From CAVQCJ01 sp963771835 (lineage in GTDB: Bacteria > Actinomycetota > Actinomycetes > Prado026): a stretch of DNA of 64,000 nt. Made by a program: the position numbers and the translations under genes. The stretch is from contig CAVYVA010000001.1 in NCBI GenBank assembly GCA_963771835.1, positions 1,288,474 to 1,352,473 of the forward strand. Reading direction: 5' to 3'. Positions 1-8,513 of this stretch are shown in pieces (within the stretch, counting starts at the first letter, position 1; each line of letters begins with the position of its first letter). The notes beneath the pieces are model-generated. The model did not search any database and was not told the origin of the DNA. It saw only the letters and a program-made list of their open reading frames with translations.

Positions 1-4
1 CGAG

Positions 5-826
5 TCAGCGGCGGTTCTTGACCGCCCACTCCAGCGACTCGTCGGCGACCTCTTCCCAGCCCGGCACAGCCATCGTGAAGTGCGGCCGGCCGGGGTAGTT
101 CTTGTACTCGGTGACCGCGGTCGACCGGTGGTAGCGCATCAGCGTCTCCCGGACCAGCGAGACCGGCACCGTGTTGTCCTCGCTGCCGGAGACCAGCAGC
201 AGCGGCGCCCGGTCGTTGTTGCGCAGGTTCACCTTGGTCGCCGCGTTCGGGTTGACGTTCGCGGACGCGGCCTGGAACAGCGGGCGGCCGGGACCGGGCA
301 CCTGGTAGCGGTCGTACAGGTCCTGCGACTCCTCGTCGCTCACGGTGTTGGCGAAGCCGAAGTGGAACTGCTGCGGCGTGAGCATCACGGTGCGGTTGCG
401 GTTGAGCGGGTTGCTGAGCACCGGGAACGTGGCCTTGAGACTGGACAGCGGCAGCCGGAGCACGCCCTTGATCGGAGCGGGGTGCAGCGCCACGCCCGCG
501 GCACCCACTCCGCGGTCGAGCAGGATCTGCGTGACCAGGCCGCCGAACGAGTGCCCGATGATGATCGGCTCCTCCGGCAGGGTCCGGATGATCGCCTCGT
601 AGTGGTCGGCGACCTCGACGACGCCCAGGCCGTTCATCACCGACGGGTCGCGGCGCAGCTCCTCGACCTCGACCTCCATCCCCGGCCAGGCCGGCGCGAG
701 CACCTCGTACCCGAGCTTGCTGTAGCGGTCGACCCAGTGCTCCCACCCCCGCGGAGTGAGCCACAGACCGTGGATGAGCACGATGGTGCCGGCGGGACGG
801 GTGGGGTCCTGCGGGTCGTCCGACAT
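5..826 (-). CDS. alpha/beta hydrolase
   Basis: A 273-residue alpha/beta hydrolase, probably cytoplasmic since no signal peptide is visible. The oxyanion HG lies at residues 19-20, the nucleophile elbow GHSFGG places Ser93, an acid follows in SGSEDN near 218 and a His in GRPHF near 250, so the catalytic triad is complete. The substrate cannot be told from sequence. The ATG has a GGGGAGA-type ribosome site just upstream. It is transcribed away from the cupin gene, and the 150 bp between them must hold both promoters. The stop lies almost at the window edge, so downstream partners are unseen. Confidence 0.85.
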   Translation of the reverse strand: MSDDPQDPTRPAGTIVLIHGLWLTPRGWEHWVDRYSKLGYEVLAPAWPGMEVEVEELRRDPSVMNGLGVVEVADHYEAIIRTLPEEPIIIGHSFGGLVTQILLDRGVGAAGVALHPAPIKGVLRLPLSSLKATFPVLSNPLNRNRTVMLTPQQFHFGFANTVSDEESQDLYDRYQVPGPGRPLFQAASANVNPNAATKVNLRNNDRAPLLLVSGSEDNTVPVSLVRETLMRYHRSTAVTEYKNYPGRPHFTMAVPGWEEVADESLEWAVKNRR

Positions 827-977
827 GGCGTTCTCCCCGGATGGTGGGACGCAGCGGTCCCCACGAACCTATGCGGCGTATCCGGCTGCTTCAAGCCGCA
901 GGACCAACGCCTCTACGCCGCCCCGAGCCGGCGCGGGACGGTCGGGAGAGCGCGACAGCCGAGAGGAGTCAGATCTC

Positions 978-1361
978 ATGAACGACATGCACTACTTCCC
1001 CATCGCCACGATCGCCGAGCAGAGCGCCGACTTCCGGAGAGTCCTCTGGACCGGGAAGCACACCCAGCTCGTGATCATGACCATCCCTCCTGGCGGCGAG
1101 ATCGGATCGGAGACCCACGCCGACACCGACCAGATCCTGACGTTCGTGAGCGGCATCGGCGAGGCGGATGTCGCGGCGGCGACGATGAAGGTCGCCCAGG
1201 GCGATCTCGTCGTTGTTCCGGCAGGCACTCGCCACAACTTCCGCAACACCGGCGTCAACCCGCTGGTCCTCTACACGGTGTACGGCCCGCCGGAGCACGC
1301 CGACGGAGTCGTGCACGCCACCAAGGAGGAGGCCGACGCCGACGAGGCGCACACGCACTAG
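978..1361 (+). CDS. small cupin-domain protein
   Basis: A 127-residue single-domain cupin. Conserved cupin features are the glycine-rich stretch IPPGGEIGSETH with HADTDQ around residues 40-50 (metal-binding His/Glu) and GTRHNF near residue 88 (second-motif His). Such stand-alone cupins are often dioxygenases or isomerases acting on small molecules, but no substrate is indicated here. The ATG was chosen because GAGAGGAG sits 10 bases upstream; longer upstream frames lack a site. The gene runs convergently into the dehydrogenase at 1430-2420, with a perfect palindrome between the two stops. Confidence 0.8.
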   Translation: MNDMHYFPIATIAEQSADFRRVLWTGKHTQLVIMTIPPGGEIGSETHADTDQILTFVSGIGEADVAAATMKVAQGDLVVVPAGTRHNFRNTGVNPLVLYTVYGPPEHADGVVHATKEEADADEAHTH

Positions 1362-1375
1362 ACCGTCCCCCGCCT

Positions 1376-1429
1376 CCGTCGTTGCCTACGGATTGGGGGT
1401 CATGACCCCCAATCCGTAGGCAACGACGG
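1376..1429. terminator. 54-bp perfect palindrome between convergent genes
   Basis: Two 27-base arms (1376-1402 and 1403-1429) are exact reverse complements with no loop spacer. The palindrome fills the gap between the cupin stop (1361) and the dehydrogenase stop (1430). Its position suggests a bidirectional transcription terminator. It lacks a T-run, as is common in high-GC actinobacteria. The unusual perfection and length could also make it a mobile palindromic unit. Confidence 0.6.
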
Positions 1430-2420
1430 CTAGAGCAGGTCGGCGACGGTGAGGACGATCTTGCCGAACGCGTCCCCGGACGCGAGCCGCTCGAACGCCG
1501 ACCGGGCGTCCCGCAGGTCGTACGTCGAGTCGACCAGCGGGTGGATCCCGTCGCGCGGCCAGCAGCGCCGCGAGCGACTCGAGCTCCTCGCGGGTCCCCA
1601 TCGTCGAGCCGACGACGGACAGCTGCAGGAAGAAGACCCGGTTGAGCTGAGCGGGCGGGTTGGCGCCGGACGTCGCACCGCACACCACCAGCCGCCCGCC
1701 CGGTTTGAGCGCCTTGAGCGAGTGGTCCCACGTCGCCTCGCCGACGGTCTCCATGACCGCGTCGACGCGCTCGGGCAGCCGGGCGCCGGCCTCGAAGACG
1801 GCGTCGGCCCCGAGCTCCAGCGCGCGGTCGCGCTTGGTCCCGTCCCGGCTGGTGGCGTACACGCGGAAGCCCCCGGCCTTGGCCAGCACGATCGCGGCCG
1901 TCGCGACCCCGCCGCCCGCCCCCTGCACCAGCACGCTGTCGCCGCGGCGCAGCCCGGAGCGGGTGAACAGCATGCGGTACGCGGTCAGCCAGGCCGTCGG
2001 CAGGCACGCAGCCTCGGCCCAGGACAGCTCGGCCGGCTTGGCGACGAGGTTGCGGCGCGGCACGCGCACGAGCTCGGCCAGCGTCCCGTCGTGCACCTCG
2101 GACAGCAGCGACCGCTTGGGGTCGAGCGTCTCGTCGCCGCCGCCGGCGGCCGGGTCGCCGATCACGGCGTGCACGATGACCTCGCGCCCGTCCTCGTCGA
2201 CGCCGGCGGCGTCGCAGCCGAGCACGATCGGCAGCCGTTCCGGCGCGATGCCGACGCCCTTGAGCGTCCACAGGTCGTGATGGTTCAGCGCGGCGGCCCG
2301 GACGCGCACCGTCGTCCAGCCCTCGGACGGCTCGGGGTCGGGGCGCTCCCCGAGGCCGAGCCCGGCCAGCGGGTCGGCGGCGTCGATGCGGTCGGCGGTG
2401 ACGGCGAACATGCCGGTCAA
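1430..2420 (-). CDS. zinc-independent alcohol dehydrogenase/quinone oxidoreductase, frameshifted
   Basis: Medium-chain dehydrogenase/reductase of about 330 residues. The N-terminal GroES-like part carries LNHHDLWTLKG and the Rossmann part carries VQGAGGGVAT near residue 165, typical of NADPH:quinone oxidoreductase-like members; the structural-zinc cysteines are absent. The reading frame breaks near 1553: the first frame reads on into non-homologous sequence ending at 1386. The frame ending at 1430 supplies the natural C-terminus (DGIHPLVDST through FGKIVLTV). Comparing the frames suggests one missing base in a GCGCG run, so a sequencing indel is more likely than a decayed gene. Substrate unknown. 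Confidence 0.8.
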
Positions 2421-2466
2421 CCTACCCGTCGTGCTGCGCGGGGCCGCGCCGTCCCTGACCGTCCGG

Positions 2467-3631
2467 TCAGCGCCGCGCGACGCCGTCGGCCCGGGCTGCC
2501 GCGGCGACCGCCTTCGCGACCGAGGTGGCCACCAGCGGGTCGAACACGCTCGGGATCACGTGGTCCTCGTCGAGCCGGTCGCCGACGACGTCGGCGATCG
2601 CCTCGGACGCCGCCAGCGTCATGCCCACGGTGATCCGGGTGGCCCCGACCGACAGGGCGCCCTTGAACACGCCGGGAAAGGCCAGCACGTTGTTGATCTG
2701 GTTCGGGAAGTCGCTGCGGCCGGTGGCCACCACCTTGGCGTACCTGCGGGCGATGGTCGGGGTGCACCTCGGGTTCCGGGTTGGCCAGCGCGAACACGCA
2801 GCAGTCCGGGGCCATGGAGGCGATCGCCTCCTCGGGCACGGTCCCGGCCGAGACGCCGATGAACACGTCCGCCCCGGCCAGCGCGTCGACCAGCGTGCCG
2901 CTGCGCCCCTGCCGGTTCGTGTTCGCGGCGAGCCGCTGCTTCACCTCGGTCAGGTCGTCGCGGTCCACGTGCACGATGCCCTTGCTGTCGGCCACCGCGA
3001 TCTCGCCGACGCCCGCGCCGACGAGCATCTCGGTCACCGCGACCCCGGCCGCGCCGGCGCCGGACACGACCACCCGCAGGTCGGCGAGCTTCCGGCCGGT
3101 CACCCGCGCGGCGTTCCGCAACGCGGCCAGCACCACGATCGCGGTGCCGTGCTGGTCGTCGTGGAAGACCGGGATGTCCAGGAGCTCCTGCAGCCGCCGC
3201 TCGATCTCGAAGCACCGCGGCGCGCTGATGTCCTCCAGGTTGATGCCGCCGAACGACGGCGCCAGCCGTTGCACGATGAGCACGATCTCGTCGGTGTCGC
3301 GGGTGTCCAGGCACAGCGGCACCGCGTCCACGCCGCCGAACTCCTTGAACAGCAGGGCCTTGCCCTCCATCACCGGCAGCGCAGCCGCCGGCCCGAGGTC
3401 GCCGAGGCCGAGCACCGCGGTGCCGTCGGTGACGACCGCGACGAGGTTGGACCGCCAGGTGAACTGGTCGACGAGCGTGGGGTCCGCGGCGAGTGCCGCG
3501 CTGACCCGTCCGACGCCCGGGGTGTAGGCGAGCGCGAGGCCCTCGTCGTCGCGGATGCGGACCGTCGGACGGATCTCGATCTTGCCGCCGCGGTGCAACG
3601 GGAAGGCAGGGTCGAGATCTCGTTCGGGCAC
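2467..3631 (-). CDS. NAD(P)-dependent malic enzyme, frameshifted near C-terminus
   Basis: Oxidative decarboxylation of malate to pyruvate, about 388 residues, the short bacterial form. Seen are TPGVGRVS near residue 35, the catalytic-lysine segment MEGKALLFKEFGG, the metal/NAD segment HDDQHGTAIV, a Rossmann GAGAAGVAV and the C-terminal FPNQINNVLAFPG. The frame shifts near 2757, after ANPEPEVHP; the remaining 88 residues to the stop at 2467 lie in the next frame. The start is a GTG at 3631 preceding PERDLDPAF, five bases after the stop of the sodX gene upstream, so the two are probably cotranscribed. Confidence 0.88.
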
Positions 3632-3635
3632 TCGT

Positions 3636-3974
3636 TCAGTCTGGCACAGCGCGCGGTGCGCGGACCGGCCGTGGTGGCCATACCCGGGCCACCACCACCG
3701 CCACGATGTCGTGGTCCGGGATCGCGCCGACGAGCCAGGAGTCGACGCCCTCGTCGGGGCTGTCGCGCTCGACCCACCAGCCGACGCTCTCCCGCCGCGC
3801 GATGCGCTTGACCGCCAGCGGACGCCGACCGCCGTCAGGCCGGTCGGGCAGCCGCACCAGCGCGAGGTCGTCCGGCCACGGGACGTCGTCGTAGCGAACG
3901 AGCAGCAGGTCGCCGTCGGCCAGCGTCGGCAGCATCGAGCGGCCGTGCACCCGCGCCAGCCCCAGCCTGCGCAT
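3636..3974 (-). CDS. sodX: nickel-type superoxide dismutase maturation protease SodX
   Basis: A 112-residue S26-family (signal-peptidase-like) protease. GRSMLPTLADGD near residue 12 holds the nucleophile Ser and LAVKRIARR near residue 50 the general-base Lys. In known NiSOD systems this enzyme removes the short leader of SodN so that the nickel hook can form. It is divergent from sodN 104 bp away, which makes the assignment strong. The ATG at 3974 follows GGAGGTGGGGAG; a longer frame would run into the sodN promoter. Malic enzyme follows directly downstream on the same strand. Confidence 0.85.
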   Translation of the reverse strand: MRRLGLARVHGRSMLPTLADGDLLLVRYDDVPWPDDLALVRLPDRPDGGRRPLAVKRIARRESVGWWVERDSPDEGVDSWLVGAIPDHDIVAVVVARVWPPRPVRAPRAVPD

Positions 3975-4019
3975 CCGCTCCCCACCTCCCGGGGGTAGTG
4001 TCCCGAACACGGCCGCCGA

Positions 4020-4033
4020 GCACATCGATGTGC
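4020..4033. promoter_or_regulatory. 14-bp palindrome between sodX and sodN
   Basis: GCACATCGATGTGC is a perfect palindrome in the 103-bp divergent region, 44 bases before the sodN start. Its place suggests an operator, for example for a nickel- or redox-responsive repressor. It does not match any operator consensus that I can name with confidence. Confidence 0.35.
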
Positions 4034-4077
4034 CTCGACCCGGCATCCGGCTCCGACTCGGACAGAAGGGACAGCGC

Positions 4078-4479
4078 ATGCGTATCGGCCTGTTCGCCCC
4101 CACGGTCGCGGTGAGCGCCCACTGCGACCTGCCGTGCGGCGTCTACGACCCGGCCCAGGCCCGGATCGAGGCGCAGTCGGTCAAGGCGGTCATCGAGAAG
4201 TACGCCGCCAACGAGGACCCGGCGTTCCGGGCCCGCGCGATCCAGATCAAGGAAGAGCGGTCCGAGCTCGTCAAGCACCACCTGTGGGTGCTGTGGACCG
4301 ACTACTTCAAGCCGCCGCACTTCGAGAAGTACCCGCAGCTGCACGGTCTGTTCAACGAGGCGACCAAGCTCGCCGGCGCCGGCGGGACCAAGGGCTCGCT
4401 GGACGTGGCCGTGGCCGACCAGCTGCTCGCGAAGATCGACGAGATCGCCGAGATCTTCTGGGAGACCAAGAAGGCCTAG
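4078..4479 (+). CDS. sodN: nickel superoxide dismutase
   Basis: Converts superoxide to hydrogen peroxide and oxygen in the cytoplasm as a helical hexamer. After a 14-residue leader the signature nickel hook HCDLPCGVYD begins at His15; His1, Cys2 and Cys6 of the mature chain are the nickel ligands. The length (133 residues) and helical C-terminal part fit the Streptomyces-type enzyme. ATG 4078 is preceded by AGAAGGGAC. Its maturation protease sodX is divergent next to it. The stop overlaps by four bases the stop of the small gene on the other strand. Confidence 0.96.
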   Translation: MRIGLFAPTVAVSAHCDLPCGVYDPAQARIEAQSVKAVIEKYAANEDPAFRARAIQIKEERSELVKHHLWVLWTDYFKPPHFEKYPQLHGLFNEATKLAGAGGTKGSLDVAVADQLLAKIDEIAEIFWETKKA

Positions 4480-4685
4480 CGGTCCGGCGGGACGGCTCGC
4501 CGCACCTGTCCGGCGTCGTGCCAGCCGAACCTGTTCTCGGCCACGCCGGTGCGCCACTGCACGTAGACCCGCTCCCCGCGCCAGCCGAGCGCGAAGCCGG
4601 GGAAGGTGCCGGCGACCGGGTACCGCGGGCTGTTCACCGCGACCGTCACCTCGACCGGCTCGGCGAACGTCCGGTACGGGGCCAT
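4476..4685 (-). CDS. small conserved hypothetical protein
   Basis: A 69-residue protein convergent with sodN, sharing four bases at the stops. It begins MAPYRTFAEPVEVTV and is rich in aromatic and charged residues (WRGERVYVQW, RFGWHDAG), looking like a small all-beta domain. I do not recognise a function. A longer start at about 4730 would run into the phosphatase 5' region on the other strand, so I chose the ATG at 4685. The codon pattern supports real coding. Confidence 0.55.
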   Translation of the reverse strand: MAPYRTFAEPVEVTVAVNSPRYPVAGTFPGFALGWRGERVYVQWRTGVAENRFGWHDAGQVRRAVPPDR

Positions 4686-4731
4686 CTGGCGATTGTCCGT
4701 CAGCTGGCGGCGGGCGTTCACCGTTCCCGGC

Positions 4732-5352
4732 ATGCTGTGCGGTGTGAGCGTGCGCACCGTCGTCCTGGTCCGGCACGGGAGCACGCAGTGGTCCAGAGGC
4801 GGGCAGCACACCGGCCGCACGGACGTCCCGCTGGACGCCGACGGCAAACGGCAGGCCCGGGCGCTGGCCGCCGCGCTGGAGCGGCTGACCCGGCGTACGT
4901 CCGGCGCCAGGCTGGTCCTGGTCAGCCCGCTGGTGCGGGCGGTGCGGACGGCCGAGCTGGCCCGCCTGGGCCCGTTCGAGCTCGACGCCGACCTCATGGA
5001 GTGGGACTACGGGGTGTACGAGGGCCTCACCACGGCGCAGATCCGGGAGGTGGCGCCGGGGTGGTCGGTGTTCACCCAGCCGTGCCCGGGCGGCGAGACG
5101 CAGGACGACGTCGCGGTCCGGTGCGACCGGGTGCTCGCCCGGCTGGAGTCCGCCGACGCCGAGCTCGCCGTCCTGGTCGCGCACGGTCACCTGCTGCGTG
5201 CCCTGGCGGCCCGCTGGCTCGACCGACCCGTCGCCGACGGCTCGATGCTGCGGCTCGGCACGGCGGCGACGTGCGTGCTCGGCTACGAGCACGGCGGCCG
5301 GTGCGTGCACCGCTGGAACATCGCCAACCCGACCGAGGAGCCCCTCCCGTGA
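4732..5352 (+). CDS. histidine phosphatase family protein
   Basis: Phosphoglycerate-mutase-like acid phosphatase of about 206 residues. The catalytic motif VLVRHGST is near residue 12 (phospho-His), and the second catalytic His is in VAHGHLLRALA near residue 150, a typical arrangement for the small cofactor-independent phosphatases. The substrate is unknown. ATG 4732 or GTG 4744 could be the start; neither has a strong ribosome site. The stop overlaps the next gene in a GTGA junction, so translation is coupled to the acetyltransferase. Confidence 0.85.
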   Translation: MLCGVSVRTVVLVRHGSTQWSRGGQHTGRTDVPLDADGKRQARALAAALERLTRRTSGARLVLVSPLVRAVRTAELARLGPFELDADLMEWDYGVYEGLTTAQIREVAPGWSVFTQPCPGGETQDDVAVRCDRVLARLESADAELAVLVAHGHLLRALAARWLDRPVADGSMLRLGTAATCVLGYEHGGRCVHRWNIANPTEEPLP

Positions 5353-5831
5353 GTCCAGGTGTCATCCGGCCGATCCGTCCCGACGAGGTCGACGAGCTCT
5401 ACGCGATGATCCGCGAGCTCGCCGACTACGAGCGGTCGCTGCACGAGGTCCGGTCCACCGCCGAGGACTTCCGGGTCGCGCTCTTCGGGCCCGAGCCCAA
5501 GCTGTTCGGCCACGTCGTGGAGCACGACGGCGCCCTGGGCGGCTTCGCCGTCTGGTACGTGAACTTCTCCACCTGGAGCGGCCGCCACGGCATCTACCTC
5601 GAGGACCTGTACGTCCGCCCGCACCTGCGCGGGCTCGGCTACGGGAAGGAGCTGCTGCGAACGCTGGCACGCATCTGCCTCGAGCGCGGCTACGCGCGGC
5701 TGGAGTGGTGGGTGCTCGACTGGAACGAGCCGGCGATCAGCTTCTACCGCTCGATCGGCGCCCTCTCGATGGACGAGTGGACCGTCAACCGCCTCACCGA
5801 CGAGCCGTTGCGCAGCATGGGTGGCGGCTGA
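5349..5831 (+). CDS. GNAT family N-acetyltransferase
   Basis: A 160-residue acetyltransferase of the diamine-acetyltransferase-like type. The acetyl-CoA loop is visible in YVRPHLRGLGYGKELL near residue 95-110, preceded by the strand IYLEDLYV, and followed by WNEPAISFYRSIGA, all hallmarks of the fold. The N-terminal IRPIRPDEVDELYAMI is also typical. The GTG start overlaps the phosphatase stop by four bases, giving a two-gene operon. The acceptor substrate could be a polyamine or amino acid, but this is only a family-level inference. Confidence 0.85.
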   Translation: MSPGVIRPIRPDEVDELYAMIRELADYERSLHEVRSTAEDFRVALFGPEPKLFGHVVEHDGALGGFAVWYVNFSTWSGRHGIYLEDLYVRPHLRGLGYGKELLRTLARICLERGYARLEWWVLDWNEPAISFYRSIGALSMDEWTVNRLTDEPLRSMGGG

Positions 5832-5908
5832 CCGGCGACGGTCGGGAGCACCTGCGCGGGCCGCTAGGCTCGAACCGTCACGGGGACCGAGGCGGAAGGG
5901 CTTTGGGA

Positions 5909-6325
5909 GTGCAGAAGGGCACGAGCGGGTCCGGGGACCCGTCCACCGCCGATGTCGTCGAGCTGAGGCTTCCGGCCGAGTCCGCGTACCTGTCCGTGCT
6001 GCGCACGGCCACCGCGGGACTCGCCGCCCGCCTCGACTTCACCCTCGACGAGATCGAGGACCTGCGGATCGCGGTCGACGAGGCCTGCGCGCTGCTGCTC
6101 CCCGATGTCGTGACCGGCACGCCGCTCACCTGCCGGTTCGTGCTCGACTGGGACTGTCTGGAGGTCTCGGTCATGGCCAGCAGCATCAGCGGACGCCCGC
6201 CGGCCCGGGACTCCTTCGCCTGGACGGTGCTCACCGCGCTGGCCGGCGAGGTCGAGGCGTCCGCCGACCACGGAACCGTCACGGTCACGTTGCGCAAGCG
6301 GCGGGGTTGGTCGGAGTCCGCGTGA
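5909..6325 (+). CDS. rsbW: RsbW-type anti-sigma factor (serine kinase/ATPase fold)
   Basis: A 138-residue GHKL-ATPase-fold anti-sigma factor expected to sequester the sigma factor encoded next. VLRTATAGLAAR and LRIAVDEACALLL mark the first helices. The N-box Asn usual after the conserved Glu-Ala is replaced by hydrophobic residues, so magnesium-ATP binding and kinase activity may be reduced. The GTG start follows GGCGGAAGGG. The stop overlaps the sigma-factor start (GTGA), the usual rsbW-sigF arrangement. An anti-anti-sigma partner is not in this operon. Confidence 0.8.
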   Translation: MQKGTSGSGDPSTADVVELRLPAESAYLSVLRTATAGLAARLDFTLDEIEDLRIAVDEACALLLPDVVTGTPLTCRFVLDWDCLEVSVMASSISGRPPARDSFAWTVLTALAGEVEASADHGTVTVTLRKRRGWSESA

Positions 6326-7116
6326 GCGACGGAGTCGACCCGACCTCCGACCCACGAGCCGCCGCCAGAGCCCGATCCCGCCATCTGTTCGGGCTCCTCG
6401 CCGCCACCGCGCCGGGCAGCCCCGACCACCAGTCGGCCCGCGACGAGCTCGTCGAGCTGCACCTGCCCCTGGTCGAGCACCTGGCCCGGCGCTTCGCCGG
6501 CCGCGGCGAGCCGTTGGACGACCTGGTCCAGGTGGGCACCATCGGCCTGATCAAGTCGGTCGACCGCTTCGACCTCGACCGCGGCGTCGAGTTCTCGACG
6601 TACGCGACGCCGACCGTCGTCGGCGAGATCAAGCGGCACTTCCGCGACAAGGGCTGGGCGGTCCGCGTGCCGAGACGGCTCCAGGAGCTCCGGCTCGCGC
6701 TGGGCGCGGCGACGGAGGAGCTCTCGCACTCCCTGGGCCGGTCACCGACCATCGCCGAGATCTCCGCCCGGATCGGCGTCTCCCAGGAGGAGGTGCTCGA
6801 GGGCCTGGAGTCCGCGAACGCCTACAGCACGGTGTCCCTGGACGCCGAGACCGACTCCGAGGACGGCGGCGCCGCCATGCTCGCCGTCATCGGGACCGAC
6901 GACGACGCGCTCGAAGGCGTCGAGTACCGCGAGTCGCTGCGCCCGCTGCTCGCGCAGCTGGCCCCGCGGGAGCGGCAGATCCTCATGCTGCGGTTCTTCC
7001 GCAACATGACCCAGTCCCAGATCGCCGACGAGGTCGGGATCTCCCAGATGCACGTGTCCCGGCTGCTGGCGCGCACGCTGGCCCAGCTGCGCACCGGGCT
7101 GCTCGAAGCCGACTGA
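6322..7116 (+). CDS. SigB/SigF-family RNA polymerase sigma factor
   Basis: A 264-residue group 3 sigma-70 factor for general stress or developmental genes. Region 2 is clear in LDDLVQVGTIGLIKSVDRFD and FSTYATPTVVGEIKRHFRDK, region 3 in the RVPRRLQEL to ISARIGVSQEEV stretch, and region 4 in LAPRERQILMLRFF with the recognition helix QSQIADEVGISQMHVSRLL. It is translationally coupled to the upstream anti-sigma gene, so the two products are probably made in step. The target promoter class would be the GTTT/GGGTA type, by family. Confidence 0.92.
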   Translation: MSDGVDPTSDPRAAARARSRHLFGLLAATAPGSPDHQSARDELVELHLPLVEHLARRFAGRGEPLDDLVQVGTIGLIKSVDRFDLDRGVEFSTYATPTVVGEIKRHFRDKGWAVRVPRRLQELRLALGAATEELSHSLGRSPTIAEISARIGVSQEEVLEGLESANAYSTVSLDAETDSEDGGAAMLAVIGTDDDALEGVEYRESLRPLLAQLAPRERQILMLRFFRNMTQSQIADEVGISQMHVSRLLARTLAQLRTGLLEAD

Positions 7117-7138
7117 CGTCTCGGCCGCGGCCGGGCGG

Positions 7139-7549
7139 TCAGCCCTCGAGCTCGGTGGTCACGGCCGGGCTGAGCACCGACAGCAGCCCGACGACCGCCC
7201 CCACCACGAGCAGCACGCCGGCCCAGCGCGCCCCGGCCCCCTGCACCAGGGGGACCCCGACCGCGAGCAGCAGCAGCTCGGACATCACCAGCGGCGCGCG
7301 GGACCAGTGCCGCCGCCGCAGCAGACCACGGGCGCAGAGCCCGAGCGCCGCGGCCCAGGCCAGCAGCAGCGCCACGAGCAGCAGCGCGTTGGCCATCGAC
7401 GACCGGTCCCCGCGCAGCGCCTCGACGACCACCACCGCAGCGAAGACCCCCAGGCCCAGGGCCTGCAGGACCGCGACCCCGGCCGCGATCCGCATCACCC
7501 TCGGCGCGAGCGGGCGATGCTCCGCGTCCGGGTCGCCAGGCTCGAGCAC
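7139..7549 (-). CDS. four-helix integral membrane protein of unknown function
   Basis: A 136-residue membrane protein. Four hydrophobic segments are visible, around residues 20-43, 54-75, 85-103 and 109-130, with short charged loops such as RRRHWSR. No catalytic motif is evident. It is convergent with the sigma-factor gene, and its start overlaps the upstream region of the lipid kinase gene on the opposite strand, so the two share a divergent promoter region of about 40 bp. Confidence 0.7.
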   Translation of the reverse strand: MLEPGDPDAEHRPLAPRVMRIAAGVAVLQALGLGVFAAVVVVEALRGDRSSMANALLLVALLLAWAAALGLCARGLLRRRHWSRAPLVMSELLLLAVGVPLVQGAGARWAGVLLVVGAVVGLLSVLSPAVTTELEG

Positions 7550-7588
7550 GCGAAGACCCTACTGGCCGGCTGCCTTACGCTGACCGCC

Positions 7589-8513
7589 ATGCGCGGGCTC
7601 CTGGTGGTCAACCCCAAGGCCACGACGACCACCTCCCGCAGCCGGGACGTCCTCGTGCACGCCCTGCGCGCCGACCTCGACGTGCAGGTGGTGATGACCA
7701 CGCACCGCGGCCACGCCACCGAGGTAGGCCGCCGCGCCGCCAAGGAGCGGGTCGACCTGCTGATCGCCCTCGGCGGCGACGGCACCGTCAACGAGGCGGT
7801 CAACGGCCTGCTCGAGGACGGCCCCGACCCGGACGGCCCGGCGCTCGCCGTCGTCCCCGGTGGCTCGACGAACGTGTTCGCCCGGGCCCTCGGGCTGCCC
7901 AACGACCCGGTGGAGGCGACCGGACAGGTCCTGGACGCCCTGCGGGAGGGACGGCGGCGGCGGGTCGGCCTGGCCACGGCCGACGGGCGGTGGTTCACCT
8001 TCTGCGCCGGCCTCGGCCTGGACGCCGAGGTGGTCGACGCCGTGGAGCAGCGCCGTGAGCGCGGGCGGCGGCCGACGGGGACCATGTTCGTGCGGTCCGC
8101 GCTCAACCAGTTCTACCGCGAGACCGAGCGAGAGCAGCCCGGGCTGACCGTGCAGGCCGACGACGAGGATGCCGGTCGAGGGGGTGTTCCTGGTCATCGT
8201 CCAGAACACCGCCCCGTGGACGTACCTGGGCAACCTCCCGGTGGACCCCCTGCCGGAAGCCTCGTTCGACACCGGGCTGGACGTGCTCGGGCTGACCCGG
8301 CTGCGGACCCTGTCCACGCTGCGGCACGCCCGGCAGTTCGTCCAGCCCGGCGCCCGCGTGCACGGCCGCGACGTCTACACCCGCCACGACCTGGGCCGGT
8401 TCACCGTCTGGGCCGACCGACCGACCGCCCTCCAGCTGGACGGGGAGGCGGTCGGGGACCGGGTGAGCGTGCACTTCCGGGCCCACCCGGAGGCTCTCTC
8501 GGTCGTCGTCTGA
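7589..8513 (+). CDS. diacylglycerol/lipid kinase family protein, frameshifted
   Basis: YegS/DagK-type lipid kinase of about 307 residues that phosphorylates a lipid hydroxyl with ATP. The catalytic loop LGGDGTVNEAVNGL is near residue 60-75 and PGGSTNVFARALG near 92. The frame breaks near 8166 after the QADDEDAG stretch; the natural continuation (PVEGVFLVIVQN, then PWTYLGNLPVDP and a C-terminal AHPEALSVVV) is in another frame and ends at 8513. A one- or two-base indel explains this. ATG 7589 lacks a strong ribosome site. Confidence 0.85.
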
